Shown here one piece after another: positions 47,520 to 55,586 of a stretch of DNA of 64,000 nucleotides. Both the position numbers and the translations under genes were made by a program. This DNA comes from Nitratireductor sp. (lineage in GTDB: Bacteria > Pseudomonadota > Alphaproteobacteria > Rhizobiales > Rhizobiaceae): positions 40,649-104,648 of the forward strand of contig JAFMHL010000006.1 in NCBI GenBank assembly GCA_017854535.1. Direction: 5' to 3'. The first letter of the stretch is position 1; every line of letters starts with the position of its first letter. The notes beneath the pieces were generated by a model. It saw only the letters and a list, made by a program, of their open reading frames with translations. It made no database searches and was not told the origin of the DNA.

Positions 47520-47726
47520 TTACCCAAGAGCTGCAAATATAATGGCTTCAGATGCGGGAGGCTTACGGGCACATATCTGCTCTTGTTTACAAGAAATTGA
47601 AAACGCTGGGCGCAATCCGTTTAAATCGTCTACTTTGCGTGTTTCCAAGATAAGGTTGGCTGTCAAACTGCCAAAGGCTGCAATCAAGGCAGCAACCAGA
47701 AAAAATCTGCGATATAAAATGTCCAT
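47520..47726 (-). CDS. Small hypothetical exported or membrane protein
   Basis: A 68-aa ORF with a hydrophobic N-terminus (FFLVAALIAAFGSLTANLI) and a short tail with two cysteines (ISCKQEQIC). GGGGA lies seven bases ahead of the ATG. It lies upstream of amn on the same strand. I recognise no family, and the opposite strand is also open here, so it may be a chance ORF. Confidence 0.45.
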   Translation of the reverse strand: MDILYRRFFLVAALIAAFGSLTANLILETRKVDDLNGLRPAFSISCKQEQICARKPPASEAIIFAALG

Positions 47727-47805
47727 AATTTGTCCCCGTCTGTTTATTAGGTCTGAATATAAGGTCAGTTTAATGGTTGCCTATTGAACCCATCCTGAAA
47801 ACCTT

Positions 47806-47845
47806 GTTCATATTCGGTTCAAAATGATGAACGTGAATAATTCAC
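47806..47845. promoter_or_regulatory. Tandem inverted repeats ahead of gst, possible operator
   Basis: GTTCAT (47806) and ATGAAC (47827) form a 6-bp inverted repeat with a 15-bp spacer, directly followed by the perfect 13-bp palindrome GTGAATAATTCAC (47833-47845). The pair ends 18 bp before the gst ATG, where a repressor would block transcription or translation start. No regulator gene is next to it, so the binding protein is unknown. Confidence 0.5.
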
Positions 47846-47863
47846 AATAGGAAGTAGAAAACG

Positions 47864-48607
47864 ATGCCCTCCAATACATCTCACAAGCAAACGAAACCAA
47901 TTGAGCTGTTTTATTGGCCAACGCCCAATGGTTGGAAAATCTCGATTATGCTTGAGGAGTTGAAGATCCCTTATCGGGTCAATTATGTGAACATCGGTAA
48001 GGGTGATCAGTTTAAACCTGAGTTTTTGAGCATTTCCCCTAATAATCGCATGCCTGCAATTATCGATCCTGAAGGGCCAAAAGCAGATGGTAGTTTTGGT
48101 GGAAAACCTATCTCAGTTTTTGAGTCAGGCGCAATTCTGCAATATTTGGGTCGCAAGTTTGGGAAATTCTATCCAGAAGCAGAGCGATCCCGCGTTGAGG
48201 TGGATCAATGGCTCATGTGGCAAATGGGTGGCCTGGGGCCTATGGCAGGCCAAGCCCATCATTTTCGGATTTATGCACCTGAAAAGATCAAATATGCCGT
48301 CGATCGTTATACGAATGAATGCAACCGCCTCTATGGCGTGTTGAACAAGCAGCTTGAAGGTCGGAAATTTATTGCCGGTAAATACTCAATTGCTGACATA
48401 GCAAGCATTGGTTGGATTGCGCGCTATGAACGCCAAGGTCAAAAGCTACAGGATTTCCCGAACTTGAAAGAATGGTTTGAGCGCATGCTGGCAAGAAAAG
48501 CCGTAGCAAAAGGTTTGGCGCTTGGCGAGGATGAAGGAACGAGAACCAATCTTGTGGACGATAAAGACACCCACAAACTTCTGTTTGGTCAAACTGCTCG
48601 AAAGTGA
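47864..48607 (+). CDS. Glutathione S-transferase, Nu type (YfcG/YghU-like)
   Basis: A 247-aa protein with a thioredoxin-like N-terminal domain bearing WPTPNGWKISIMLEEL and NNRMPAIIDPEG (cis-Pro) and a helical C-terminal domain (VDQWLMWQMGGLGPMAGQAHHF; GKYSIADIASIGWI). The TPNG motif marks the Nu/Ure2p-like class, which often acts as disulfide-bond oxidoreductase with glutathione. AGGAAG precedes the ATG, and a tandem inverted repeat lies just upstream. Confidence 0.9.
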   Translation: MPSNTSHKQTKPIELFYWPTPNGWKISIMLEELKIPYRVNYVNIGKGDQFKPEFLSISPNNRMPAIIDPEGPKADGSFGGKPISVFESGAILQYLGRKFGKFYPEAERSRVEVDQWLMWQMGGLGPMAGQAHHFRIYAPEKIKYAVDRYTNECNRLYGVLNKQLEGRKFIAGKYSIADIASIGWIARYERQGQKLQDFPNLKEWFERMLARKAVAKGLALGEDEGTRTNLVDDKDTHKLLFGQTARK

Positions 48608-48611
48608 ACTT

Positions 48612-48640
48612 GAAAGAAAAAGGAGAGCCTAACGCTCCCC
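48612..48640 (-). terminator. Terminator after the DUF2147 gene
   Basis: On the minus strand GGGGAGC pairs with GCTCTCC (one G-U pair) around GTTAG and is followed by TTTTTCTTTC. It lies between the convergent gst and DUF2147 genes. Confidence 0.7.
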
Positions 48641-48672
48641 TAGCAGAATAATGTAACTGAATACAGTATTGA

Positions 48673-49017
48673 TTACTGGCGCTTCCAGTTGTCCGTTTTG
48701 ACTGTAACGCCGAATTTCTTGGCAACCAGCTTCATTGAATTGCCAGCGAGTGTCGCTGTTCCGGCAAAGCTGATGCCTGTTGAAAATTGCTTTAGAGTAC
48801 CTTGATAGGTTCCGCCGCCTTTAGCGTTTAGTTTTCCAGAACGCTTACCCTTGTACTCGCCATCAGCAACGTCGACGCAAAAGCTGCCTCCGCATTTTGA
48901 TACATTGACCAAAACACCATCGCCAGTCTTCCATGCGCCTTCAATCGCATCTGCATATGCAAAGCTTGTACTTGCAGCGAAAATGGCAGCTGCTGCCAGA
49001 AGTTTAAATCTATTCAT
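48673..49017 (-). CDS. DUF2147 domain-containing exported protein
   Basis: A 114-aa protein with a signal peptide (MNRFKLLAAAAIFAASTSFA) and a small beta-rich DUF2147 domain: IEGAWKTGDGVLVNVSKCGGSFCVDV, with a conserved cysteine pair, and GGGTYQGTLKQFSTGISFAGTATLAG. It is periplasmic and of unknown function. Many homologues are longer (about 130-150 aa), so this is a short version. Confidence 0.78.
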   Translation of the reverse strand: MNRFKLLAAAAIFAASTSFAYADAIEGAWKTGDGVLVNVSKCGGSFCVDVADGEYKGKRSGKLNAKGGGTYQGTLKQFSTGISFAGTATLAGNSMKLVAKKFGVTVKTDNWKRQ

Positions 49018-49256
49018 AATGCCCTCCGATAGTTTGCAACAGCAGGCTCGTTACAAACGTTGTGTCCGTTTCCTTTACCGTTATCGGTTGCCTGACTCCC
49101 ATAGAAACCAGACTTTACTTATACGTAAACGGAACTTTGTGCAATATTTCTTAAAGGCACTTTCTACACATTGTGGGTAAGTTGCTGTTTTACGCGACCA
49201 TCGCTATTGGCGAAAACAGGTTGAGGGTAAATAATGCCCGCAGGAGAATTTTTGTG

Positions 49257-49949
49257 ATGCGATTCGTTCAAAATTTGCTGCTGTGCACACTATCATCGTC
49301 TTTTTTCATGATAGGTTTGTCAACGTCCTTGGCTCAGCAAGCGCCTACGGACAATGATATCGTGACTTACAGAAAGCTGCAAGCGGCCGCTTATAGGAAT
49401 GACGCCGAACGTGTTTCTCAGTTTGTCGATGAAGGTGATGATCTGGAAAAACGCGATGATGGCGGACGCACACCTTTACTGATCGCCGCCCACCAAAGGT
49501 CGTACAAAACGATTGAGTCTTTGGTTTCTGCCGGTGCTGACCCTAATGTCGTAGATAATGAAGGCTATGGGACCTTCGCAATTGGTGTGGCTGTTTCTGA
49601 CAACGAACTCATAGAATTGGCCTCCAATCTGGGAACGAAGGTAGATGGCGTGTCTGGTGTAAGACAAGATACCCAACTTGGACATGCGGCGCGTAATGCA
49701 AATATTCCTTTGCTTGAATTGATGATCAAACTCGGCGCCGACGTGAATTTTGTAAATGGCGAAGAAGATACGCCACTGATTTCTGCGGTTAAATATGGCG
49801 ATGGTTCTGAAATCTATCAAAAGATGGTTCAAATACTGATGGATGCAGGTGCCAGAAACGGTAAAAAAGATGCCAATGGACAACGCGCACGCCAGATAGC
49901 CCGTGAACGGGGCTATGATGTGATATCGGCCATTATCAAAGAAGGCTAA
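49257..49949 (+). CDS. Exported ankyrin-repeat protein
   Basis: A 230-aa protein with a signal peptide (LLCTLSSSFFMIGLSTSLA) and four to five ankyrin repeats (DGGRTPLLIAAHQRSYKTIESLVSAGADPNVVDNEG; NANIPLLELMIKLGADVNFVNGEEDTPLISAVKYG). The track ORF starts 28 codons upstream, but AGGAGAA precedes the ATG at 49257 and the signal peptide starts there. Probably periplasmic, acting through protein binding. The function is unknown. Confidence 0.85.
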   Translation: MRFVQNLLLCTLSSSFFMIGLSTSLAQQAPTDNDIVTYRKLQAAAYRNDAERVSQFVDEGDDLEKRDDGGRTPLLIAAHQRSYKTIESLVSAGADPNVVDNEGYGTFAIGVAVSDNELIELASNLGTKVDGVSGVRQDTQLGHAARNANIPLLELMIKLGADVNFVNGEEDTPLISAVKYGDGSEIYQKMVQILMDAGARNGKKDANGQRARQIARERGYDVISAIIKEG

Positions 49950-50061
49950 ACCCAGTCTTAGTTGTTGCTATGCATTCTGATTTTCCCGCATAAAAGCCGC
50001 CAGTTTATTTCAAATTTTATTCAAATCTTTTTTGCTCACGTTTGGCAAGGTTACCAAACGG

Positions 50062-50090
50062 TTGACTTTCAAACGTAAAATTTATGTAAA
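50062..50090 (+). promoter_or_regulatory. Candidate promoter of the sel1 gene
   Basis: TTGACT and TGTAAA are separated by 17 bases, a good sigma-70-type promoter by eye. The next annotated start lies 316 bp downstream, so the transcript would have an unusually long leader. The 456-bp space 49950-50405 otherwise holds only a 74-codon frame (50106-50330) that lacks a ribosome binding site and protein-like character. Confidence 0.45.
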
Positions 50091-50405
50091 ATTTCCACTA
50101 AGCTATTGAATTCATTGACTTATGAAAGTGAATCAAAGGTGAAATTCATAACTCGTTTTATCTTTGTTTGGTTTCGGTTAAGCATTCTGTTTAGCAAAAG
50201 ATTCAAGCCCTCCTGTCAAATTCATCTCAACAAACGAAGCCGGATCAACCGGACAATACGAACCGAAAAAGAAGCAGCGAAAAGCGGCTCTGAAGCGTTC
50301 ACAGGGAAACAAAATTGGCAACTGAGTTGATGGGAAGTCAACAAAGCAAAGCCAGAAATTGAAACAACAAGCCGATAACGGCAGGAATTACAGGGGACTA
50401 CCAAA

Positions 50406-50672
50406 ATGGCACTTTACGATTCACACGGCGCAGATTTCGCAGACATGGCTTCTAACGGAAGCGCAGAAACACTTTTCGAGTTGGGCTTGATGTATGCAAC
50501 TGGCCGCAATGGCGATGTTGATGTTGTATCAGCCCATAAATGGCTGAACATCGCAGCGTTTCGCGGTGTAACCCAGGCAAAATCACACCGTGAAGAATTG
50601 GCCGCAGAAATGACCCGCGAGCAAATTGCATTGGCTCAACGCGAAGCGCGTGACTGGATCACAAAGCACTAA
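50406..50672 (+). CDS. Small Sel1-repeat protein
   Basis: An 88-aa protein with one Sel1-like repeat (ETLFELGLMYATGRNGDVDVVSAHKWLNIAAFRGV) between a short polar N-terminus and a charged C-terminal helix (AAEMTREQIALAQREARDWI). It has no signal peptide, so it is cytoplasmic. I recognise this compact form as widely conserved in Hyphomicrobiales, without known function. AGGGGA precedes the ATG. The gene stands alone, with long untranslated space on both sides. Confidence 0.85.
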   Translation: MALYDSHGADFADMASNGSAETLFELGLMYATGRNGDVDVVSAHKWLNIAAFRGVTQAKSHREELAAEMTREQIALAQREARDWITKH

Positions 50673-50692
50673 TCTCCAACACTTAAACAATC

Positions 50693-50715
50693 TTTTGGCC
50701 TGAACTGGGCCAAAA
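50693..50715. repeat. Inverted repeat after the sel1 gene
   Basis: TTTTGGCC and GGCCAAAA form a perfect 8-bp stem around TGAACTG, 20 bp after the sel1 stop. No separate T-run follows on either strand, though the arm itself begins or ends with four T or A. It probably marks the 3' end of the sel1 transcript. Confidence 0.4.
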
Positions 50716-50830
50716 GCCAGGGCGAAATCTCTGGCCAATAATAAGAGCCGAAAACGGCCAACAAAAGAATGCCAAAAGAGTGGGAAAACCACCAAGGCAC
50801 AGATTGCTCTAAAGGGGCAGTCAAAACGAG

Positions 50831-50903
50831 CAGAGGCTGTTTGTACTCACCTTGCCGATGGGGCGCAGGTAGTTGGTAACAAGCAGCCTCTGATTTCGAT
50901 TTT
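50831..50903 (+). ncRNA. Candidate structured RNA or long hairpin
   Basis: CAGAGGCTG (50831-50839) pairs perfectly with CAGCCTCTG (50884-50892), the stem continues after one mismatch with TTGT/ACAA, and inside lies a second possible stem ACCT(T)GC/GCAGGT with the loop CGATGGGGC. The outer stem is followed by ATTTCGATTTT. It lies in the 350-bp gap between sel1 and pcaD, which has no credible ORF. It could be a small RNA with its own terminator, or a leader element for pcaD. I cannot match it to a named family. Confidence 0.4.
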
Positions 50904-51022
50904 ACATGAAATTTTCCAAAACAATTCCAGATAGTTGAAGAACTGCTTCATATAAAATTTGTCGTGACCAAACTTTGTGGCATAACGGGCCAAAGAAGAA
51001 CAAATTCAATCTGGAGCCTTTC

Positions 51023-51883
51023 ATGCAATTTGCTGAACTGAACAATATAACCCTTCATTATCAAGTGCTCAGCGCACCGGCCAACAAGCCTGTTTTGGTA
51101 TTTATCAACTCGCTGGGAACAGATTTTCGCATTTGGCGTGATGTGATCATCAATTTTGCCGGTGATTTTGCAATGGTTGCTTATGACAAGCGTGGTCATG
51201 GTCTTTCAAGCGCGGGCAAATCCCCCTACAAAATGGATGATCATGTGAGTGATCTCATCGCTCTCTTGGATCATCTTAGCGTCAAGAATGCTATCCTATG
51301 CGGCGTATCTGTGGGCGGTTTGATTGCGCAGGGCGTATTTGCCAGACGTCCCGATCTAATCCGCGGCCTTGTTCTTTGTGATACCGGACATAAAATTGGT
51401 ACGGACGAAGTTTGGAATGACCGCATTTCAACCGTGCAAGCAGATGGCATCAAAGCACTGGCTGATGCGACGATGACCCGCTGGTTTTCACCTGAGTTTC
51501 ATGAAGAACAACCTGCGGCCCTGCAGGGCTACCAAAACATGCTGGAGCGCCAATCAGTTGACGGATATGTCGGCACATGTGTAGCAATCCGCGACACAGA
51601 TTACACCGAAATTGCAAAATCAATAACCGTTCCTACCCTTTGCGTAGTTGGGGATCAGGATGGCGCAACACCGCCAGAACTGGTGTCTGAATTAGCTGGA
51701 CTAATAAACGGTTCGGAGTTTCAAATAATCGAAGGCGCAGGGCATATTCCCTCAATCGAGCAGGCAGATAGGCTCTCGGATTTGATGAAGAAGTTTTTCG
51801 CCATACGCATCTTGAGTGCATCTGCCATGGAACCTGCAAGCCCAACAACGATTGAGCATGCACCAAAGCCAACACTCCAATAA
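51023..51883 (+). CDS. pcaD: 3-oxoadipate enol-lactonase
   Basis: Hydrolyses 3-oxoadipate enol-lactone to 3-oxoadipate in the beta-ketoadipate pathway. The 286-aa alpha/beta hydrolase has INSLGTDFRIWRDV, YDKRGHGLSSA, the nucleophile elbow GVSVGGL, CVVGDQDGATPPE and the catalytic His in GAGHIPSIEQ. GGAG lies six bases ahead of the ATG at 51023, which decides against the longer track ORF. The C-terminus extends about 25 residues past the usual end (AMEPASPTTIEHAPKPT). pcaF follows on the same strand. Confidence 0.88.
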   Translation: MQFAELNNITLHYQVLSAPANKPVLVFINSLGTDFRIWRDVIINFAGDFAMVAYDKRGHGLSSAGKSPYKMDDHVSDLIALLDHLSVKNAILCGVSVGGLIAQGVFARRPDLIRGLVLCDTGHKIGTDEVWNDRISTVQADGIKALADATMTRWFSPEFHEEQPAALQGYQNMLERQSVDGYVGTCVAIRDTDYTEIAKSITVPTLCVVGDQDGATPPELVSELAGLINGSEFQIIEGAGHIPSIEQADRLSDLMKKFFAIRILSASAMEPASPTTIEHAPKPTLQ

Positions 51884-51942
51884 TAAAAAATAACATATGA
51901 AATTCCTCACTTCCAAGTGAGCAATGAGACAGGATCCCGACT

Positions 51943-53148
51943 ATGACCGAAGCATATATTTGTGACTACATACGAACACCAATCGGTCGTTTTGGCGGCT
52001 CCCTGGCGCATGTGCGAACAGATGATTTGGCCGCTATACCACTCAAAGCTGTGATGGAGCGCAACAAAGCGGTAGATTGGGAAGCCGTTGACGATCTGTT
52101 TTATGGATGTGCCAATCAGGCCGGTGAAGACAATCGCAATGTTGGGCGTATGGCTTTATTGCTTGCTGGTATGCCTGATGTGATCCCGGCAAACACCATC
52201 AATCGACTTTGCGGCTCTGGTATGGACGCAATCATGACAGCGGCGAGAGCAATCAAATCAGGCGAAATGGAACTAGCCATTGCAGGCGGCGTTGAAAGCA
52301 TGTCGCGCGCACCGTTTGTGATGCCAAAAGCCGATGCTGCATTTTCAAGATCAAATGAAATTTTCGATACGACCATCGGCTGGCGTTTTGTAAATCCGCA
52401 GATGAAAAAACAATATGGCGTGGATTCAATGCCTGAGACAGCAGAAAACGTTGCGGAGGACTTCAATATATCAAGACAGGATCAGGATGCCTTTGCTATA
52501 CGATCTCAGCAAAAAGCTGGCGCTGCTATGGCCAATGGTCGCCTTGCAAAAGAAATCACACCTGTAAAAATTGCCCAGCGAAAAGGGGATCCGCTGATCA
52601 TCGATACGGATGAACATCCCCGTCCTGAAACCACGATGGATCAGCTTGCAAAACTAAGAGCACCCTTTCGCGAAGGCGGAAGCGTAACCGCTGGCAATGC
52701 CTCTGGTGTAAACGATGGCGCAGCAGCTTTGATTATCGCTTCTGAAGCCGCGGCAAAAAAACACGGACTGACACCCATCGCCAGAATTATGGGCGGCGCA
52801 ACGGCGGGCCTTGCCCCACGAATTATGGGATTTGGCCCTGCTATCGCGTCAAAGAAATTGTGCGAGCGCCTTGGTATCAAGCCATCTGATTTCGATGTGA
52901 TCGAATTGAATGAAGCCTTTGCGTCTCAGGGCCTGGCTACTTTGCGCGATCTAGGAATTGCCGATGATGCGGCCCATGTAAACCCAAATGGCGGAGCGAT
53001 TGCTCTTGGCCATCCCCTTGGCATGTCTGGCGCGCGTATCACAGGTTCTGCGGCCCTTGAGTTGAGAGAAAAGGGCGGTCGCTATTCTCTATCAACCATG
53101 TGCATTGGAGTGGGGCAGGGCATTGCCATCGCCTTGGAAAGAGTTTGA
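51943..53148 (+). CDS. pcaF: 3-oxoadipyl-CoA thiolase
   Basis: Cleaves 3-oxoadipyl-CoA to succinyl-CoA and acetyl-CoA, the last step of protocatechuate and catechol degradation. The 401-aa thiolase has the nucleophilic Cys in NRLCGSGMDAIM, GGVESMSRAPFVM, ELNEAFASQGLA, NPNGGAIALGHPLGMSGARI and the second Cys in STMCIGVGQG. Its N-terminus AYICDYIRTPIGRFGGSLA is typical of PcaF. Paired with pcaD; pcaIJ and the ring-cleavage genes are not in the window. A general acetyl-CoA acetyltransferase is the alternative. Confidence 0.88.
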   Translation: MTEAYICDYIRTPIGRFGGSLAHVRTDDLAAIPLKAVMERNKAVDWEAVDDLFYGCANQAGEDNRNVGRMALLLAGMPDVIPANTINRLCGSGMDAIMTAARAIKSGEMELAIAGGVESMSRAPFVMPKADAAFSRSNEIFDTTIGWRFVNPQMKKQYGVDSMPETAENVAEDFNISRQDQDAFAIRSQQKAGAAMANGRLAKEITPVKIAQRKGDPLIIDTDEHPRPETTMDQLAKLRAPFREGGSVTAGNASGVNDGAAALIIASEAAAKKHGLTPIARIMGGATAGLAPRIMGFGPAIASKKLCERLGIKPSDFDVIELNEAFASQGLATLRDLGIADDAAHVNPNGGAIALGHPLGMSGARITGSAALELREKGGRYSLSTMCIGVGQGIAIALERV

Positions 53149-53242
53149 TCCAAAGCGTTCTATGCCTGTGACACCCATTCCCATTGACCTTTGTCAGTGT
53201 GCATGGTTCTAGAAAGCATCATAATTTATATGGGGCAAAAAC

Positions 53243-54214
53243 GTGGCTACACTGATAACAGGCGCAGGTGGCTTTATCGGCTTTCACACTGCAAAGGCAC
53301 TTCTTGAAAAGGGTGAGCATGTTTTAGGCATTGATAATCTCAATGACTATTACGATCCGCAGTTGAAAACCGCGCGTTTGGCGATGCTTGCCAATGAGAA
53401 GAATTTTTCATTCGCTGAAATCGACATCGCAGACATGAAAGCGGTTTCTGATGTGGTTCAAGGGAAGAAAATTGAGCGCATTATTCATTTGGCGGCTCAG
53501 GCAGGTGTGCGTTATTCCATCGAAAATCCTCATGCCTATGTTCAGTCGAATCTGGTAGGCCATGTAAACATGCTTGAATTGGCACGCAATCTCGATGGCC
53601 TTGAGCATATGGCTTATGCTTCCTCCAGTTCCATCTATGGTGGTCGAACCGATTTACCATTTTCAGAGACAGATCGCGCTGATCAGCCTGTCTCGCTATA
53701 TGCAGCCACCAAAAAGTCCAATGAATTAATGAGCCATACCTATGCCCATCTTTATAATATTCCGCTAACAGGATTGCGTTTCTTTACTGTTTATGGACCT
53801 TGGGGCAGGCCTGATATGGCCTATTGGAGTTTTACCAAGGACATCCTTGAAGGCAAAACAATCAAGGTTTTCAACAAAGGCGATATGCTGCGTGATTTCA
53901 CTTATATTGACGACATTGTTGAAGCCATAACCCGCATTTCAAAAAAGGGTTTTGTGGGCGATGGCGTTCCTCATGCCGTCTATAATATCGGTAATAATAA
54001 TCCTGAAAAGCTGGAAGATTTTTTGGCGATTTTGGAAAAATTACTGGGCAAAAAAGCAAAACGTGAAGATCTGCCCATGCAGCCCGGAGACGTTCCGGCC
54101 ACCTATGCCGATATCACGGCTATACAGCGTGATTATGGGTTTGAACCGAAAACCGATCTTGAGACAGGCCTGCGCTCCTTCGTTGGCTGGTACCGGCAGT
54201 ATTTTGCCGTTTAA
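53243..54214 (+). CDS. UDP-glucuronate 4-epimerase-like NAD-dependent epimerase
   Basis: A 323-aa short-chain epimerase with the Rossmann motif TGAGGFIGFHTAKAL, the GIDNLNDYYDPQLKTARL segment typical of UDP-glucuronate 4-epimerases (LpsL/Cap1J/GAE), the YxxxK catalytic pair (SLYAATKKSNE) and RFFTVYGPWGRPDMAYWSFT. It would make UDP-galacturonate for lipopolysaccharide or exopolysaccharide. The start is GTG with GGGG seven bases ahead. It stands alone and not in a polysaccharide cluster. Confidence 0.9.
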   Translation: MATLITGAGGFIGFHTAKALLEKGEHVLGIDNLNDYYDPQLKTARLAMLANEKNFSFAEIDIADMKAVSDVVQGKKIERIIHLAAQAGVRYSIENPHAYVQSNLVGHVNMLELARNLDGLEHMAYASSSSIYGGRTDLPFSETDRADQPVSLYAATKKSNELMSHTYAHLYNIPLTGLRFFTVYGPWGRPDMAYWSFTKDILEGKTIKVFNKGDMLRDFTYIDDIVEAITRISKKGFVGDGVPHAVYNIGNNNPEKLEDFLAILEKLLGKKAKREDLPMQPGDVPATYADITAIQRDYGFEPKTDLETGLRSFVGWYRQYFAV

Positions 54215-54285
54215 AGCGAATGGTTTGAATTTTGTATTGAATCAATGTCTTAACGTCCAGCGCGTTATTCAAGGCGATTTTCCAG

Positions 54286-54302
54286 TTTAGAATAGTTCTA
54301 AA
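54286..54302. promoter_or_regulatory. Iron control element (ICE), Irr-binding site
   Basis: TTTAGAATAGTTCTAAA is a perfect 7-3-7 palindrome identical to the ICE consensus (TTTAGAA-N3-TTCTAAA) recognised by the rhizobial iron regulator Irr. It lies about 125 bp ahead of an iron-binding-protein gene and about 24 bp upstream of the -35 box, a position that would suit activation by Irr in low iron. Confidence 0.85.
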
Positions 54303-54325
54303 GTATTGTTTTTATTGAAGAATTA

Positions 54326-54354
54326 TTGACAGTCGAGCTAATTCAACATAGACA
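54326..54354 (+). promoter_or_regulatory. Promoter of the iron-binding-protein gene
   Basis: A perfect -35 box TTGACA and TAGACA lie 17 bases apart, about 58 bp ahead of the ATG and just downstream of the ICE palindrome. The strong -35 with a weak -10 fits a regulated promoter. Confidence 0.55.
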
Positions 54355-54411
54355 CAGCTTGTAAACGTAATCTGGTTGCACCGCCTTGAACGGTACTTAT
54401 TGGAGAATAAA

Positions 54412-55458
54412 ATGAACGTAAGAATGAAATCAGCCCTGTTGGGCTGCACTGTCCTAATGACAGCGCAAATGAACTTTTCTGTCGCCTTGGCGGCCGATGA
54501 AGTAAACATTTACTCCTATCGTCAGCCTGAATTGATCCAGCCATTGGTTGATACTTTCAAGGCTGAAACAGGTATCACGGTAAATCAGGTATTTCTCGAC
54601 AAAGGCCTTACAGAGCGCATCGCAGCAGAGGGAGAAAATTCACCAGCTGATGTTATTCTAGCAACTGATATTGGACGTCTACAAGCTGCCGTTGATGCTG
54701 GTGTGACACAGAGTGTGGAAGACACTTTGATTAACGAGAATATCCCAGCTCAATATCGTGATCCAGCAGGCAATTGGTTTGGCCTTACTGTCCGCGGACG
54801 TGTGGTCTATGCGTCCAATACCAGGGTAGAACAAGACGCGATTACGTATGAAGAATTGGCCGACCCAAAATGGAAAGGCAAAATCTGTATCAGAGACGGC
54901 CAGCATGATTATAATATTGCTCTGTTCGCATCCATGATCTCAAATTTGGGAGCGGAAAAAGCGGAAACCTGGATGAGTGGCCTTAAAGAAAATCTGGCAC
55001 GCAAGCCAGCAGGCAATGACCGCGAACAGGCAAAGTCGATATTTTCTGGTGAATGTGATCTGGCCATTGGCAACACTTATTATGTTGGCTTGATGCAGAC
55101 CAATGAAAAACAGCCAGAACAAAAAGAATGGGCAAAATCGATCAAGGTCTTGTTTCCCAATGCAGCTGATCGTGGAACACATGTGAACCTTTCTGGCATG
55201 GCTTTGGCAAGATATGCGCCGAACAAAGACAATGCCATCAAGTTTATGGAATATTTGGCAAGCCCGAAAGCGCAGGAAATCTACGCTGAGCAAGTTTTTG
55301 AATATCCTGTAGCACCTGGAACCTCGCCTTCAGAAATTGTGAAAGGTTTTGGTGATTTGAAAGCCGATACTCTGGCTGTTTCAGAACTGGCTAAAAACCG
55401 CAAAATGGCATCAGAAATGGTTGATAAAACCCGCTTTAACGATGGGCCAAGCAACTAA
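54412..55458 (+). CDS. Iron(III) ABC transporter substrate-binding protein (FbpA/AfuA type)
   Basis: A 348-aa periplasmic binding protein. After the signal peptide (LLGCTVLMTAQMNFSVALAA) it shows VNIYSYRQPELIQPLVDTFKAETGI, TDIGRLQAAVDAG, and the tyrosine-pair region IGNTYYVGLM that coordinates ferric iron in FbpA proteins. GGAG lies six bases ahead of the ATG at 54412; the track start at 54376 is upstream of that site. The permease and ATPase genes are not adjacent; a terminator follows directly, so this is a single-gene transcript controlled by iron. Confidence 0.92.
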   Translation: MNVRMKSALLGCTVLMTAQMNFSVALAADEVNIYSYRQPELIQPLVDTFKAETGITVNQVFLDKGLTERIAAEGENSPADVILATDIGRLQAAVDAGVTQSVEDTLINENIPAQYRDPAGNWFGLTVRGRVVYASNTRVEQDAITYEELADPKWKGKICIRDGQHDYNIALFASMISNLGAEKAETWMSGLKENLARKPAGNDREQAKSIFSGECDLAIGNTYYVGLMQTNEKQPEQKEWAKSIKVLFPNAADRGTHVNLSGMALARYAPNKDNAIKFMEYLASPKAQEIYAEQVFEYPVAPGTSPSEIVKGFGDLKADTLAVSELAKNRKMASEMVDKTRFNDGPSN

Positions 55459-55479
55459 ATAGATTGCACTAGACCAAAG

Positions 55480-55507
55480 AAAAAGCCCGCATCTCGCGGG
55501 CTTTTTT
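55480..55507 (+). terminator. Rho-independent terminator after the iron-binding-protein gene
   Basis: AAAAAGCCCGC-ATCTC-GCGGGCTTTTTT is a strong GC stem with flanking A and T runs, 21 bp after the stop. It isolates the iron gene from the cys operon. Confidence 0.92.
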
Positions 55508-55586
55508 GTGAAACGGACTCAGGCAATTGATGGTGTTAAGGCGCTGATTTGACCTTGGCGGCATTTTGCGTGTCCTCAAGACCATT

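Noticed and set aside
50106-50330. 74-codon frame in the sel1 leader
   Set aside because: No ribosome binding site, basic and low-complexity product, lies in what looks like an untranslated leader.
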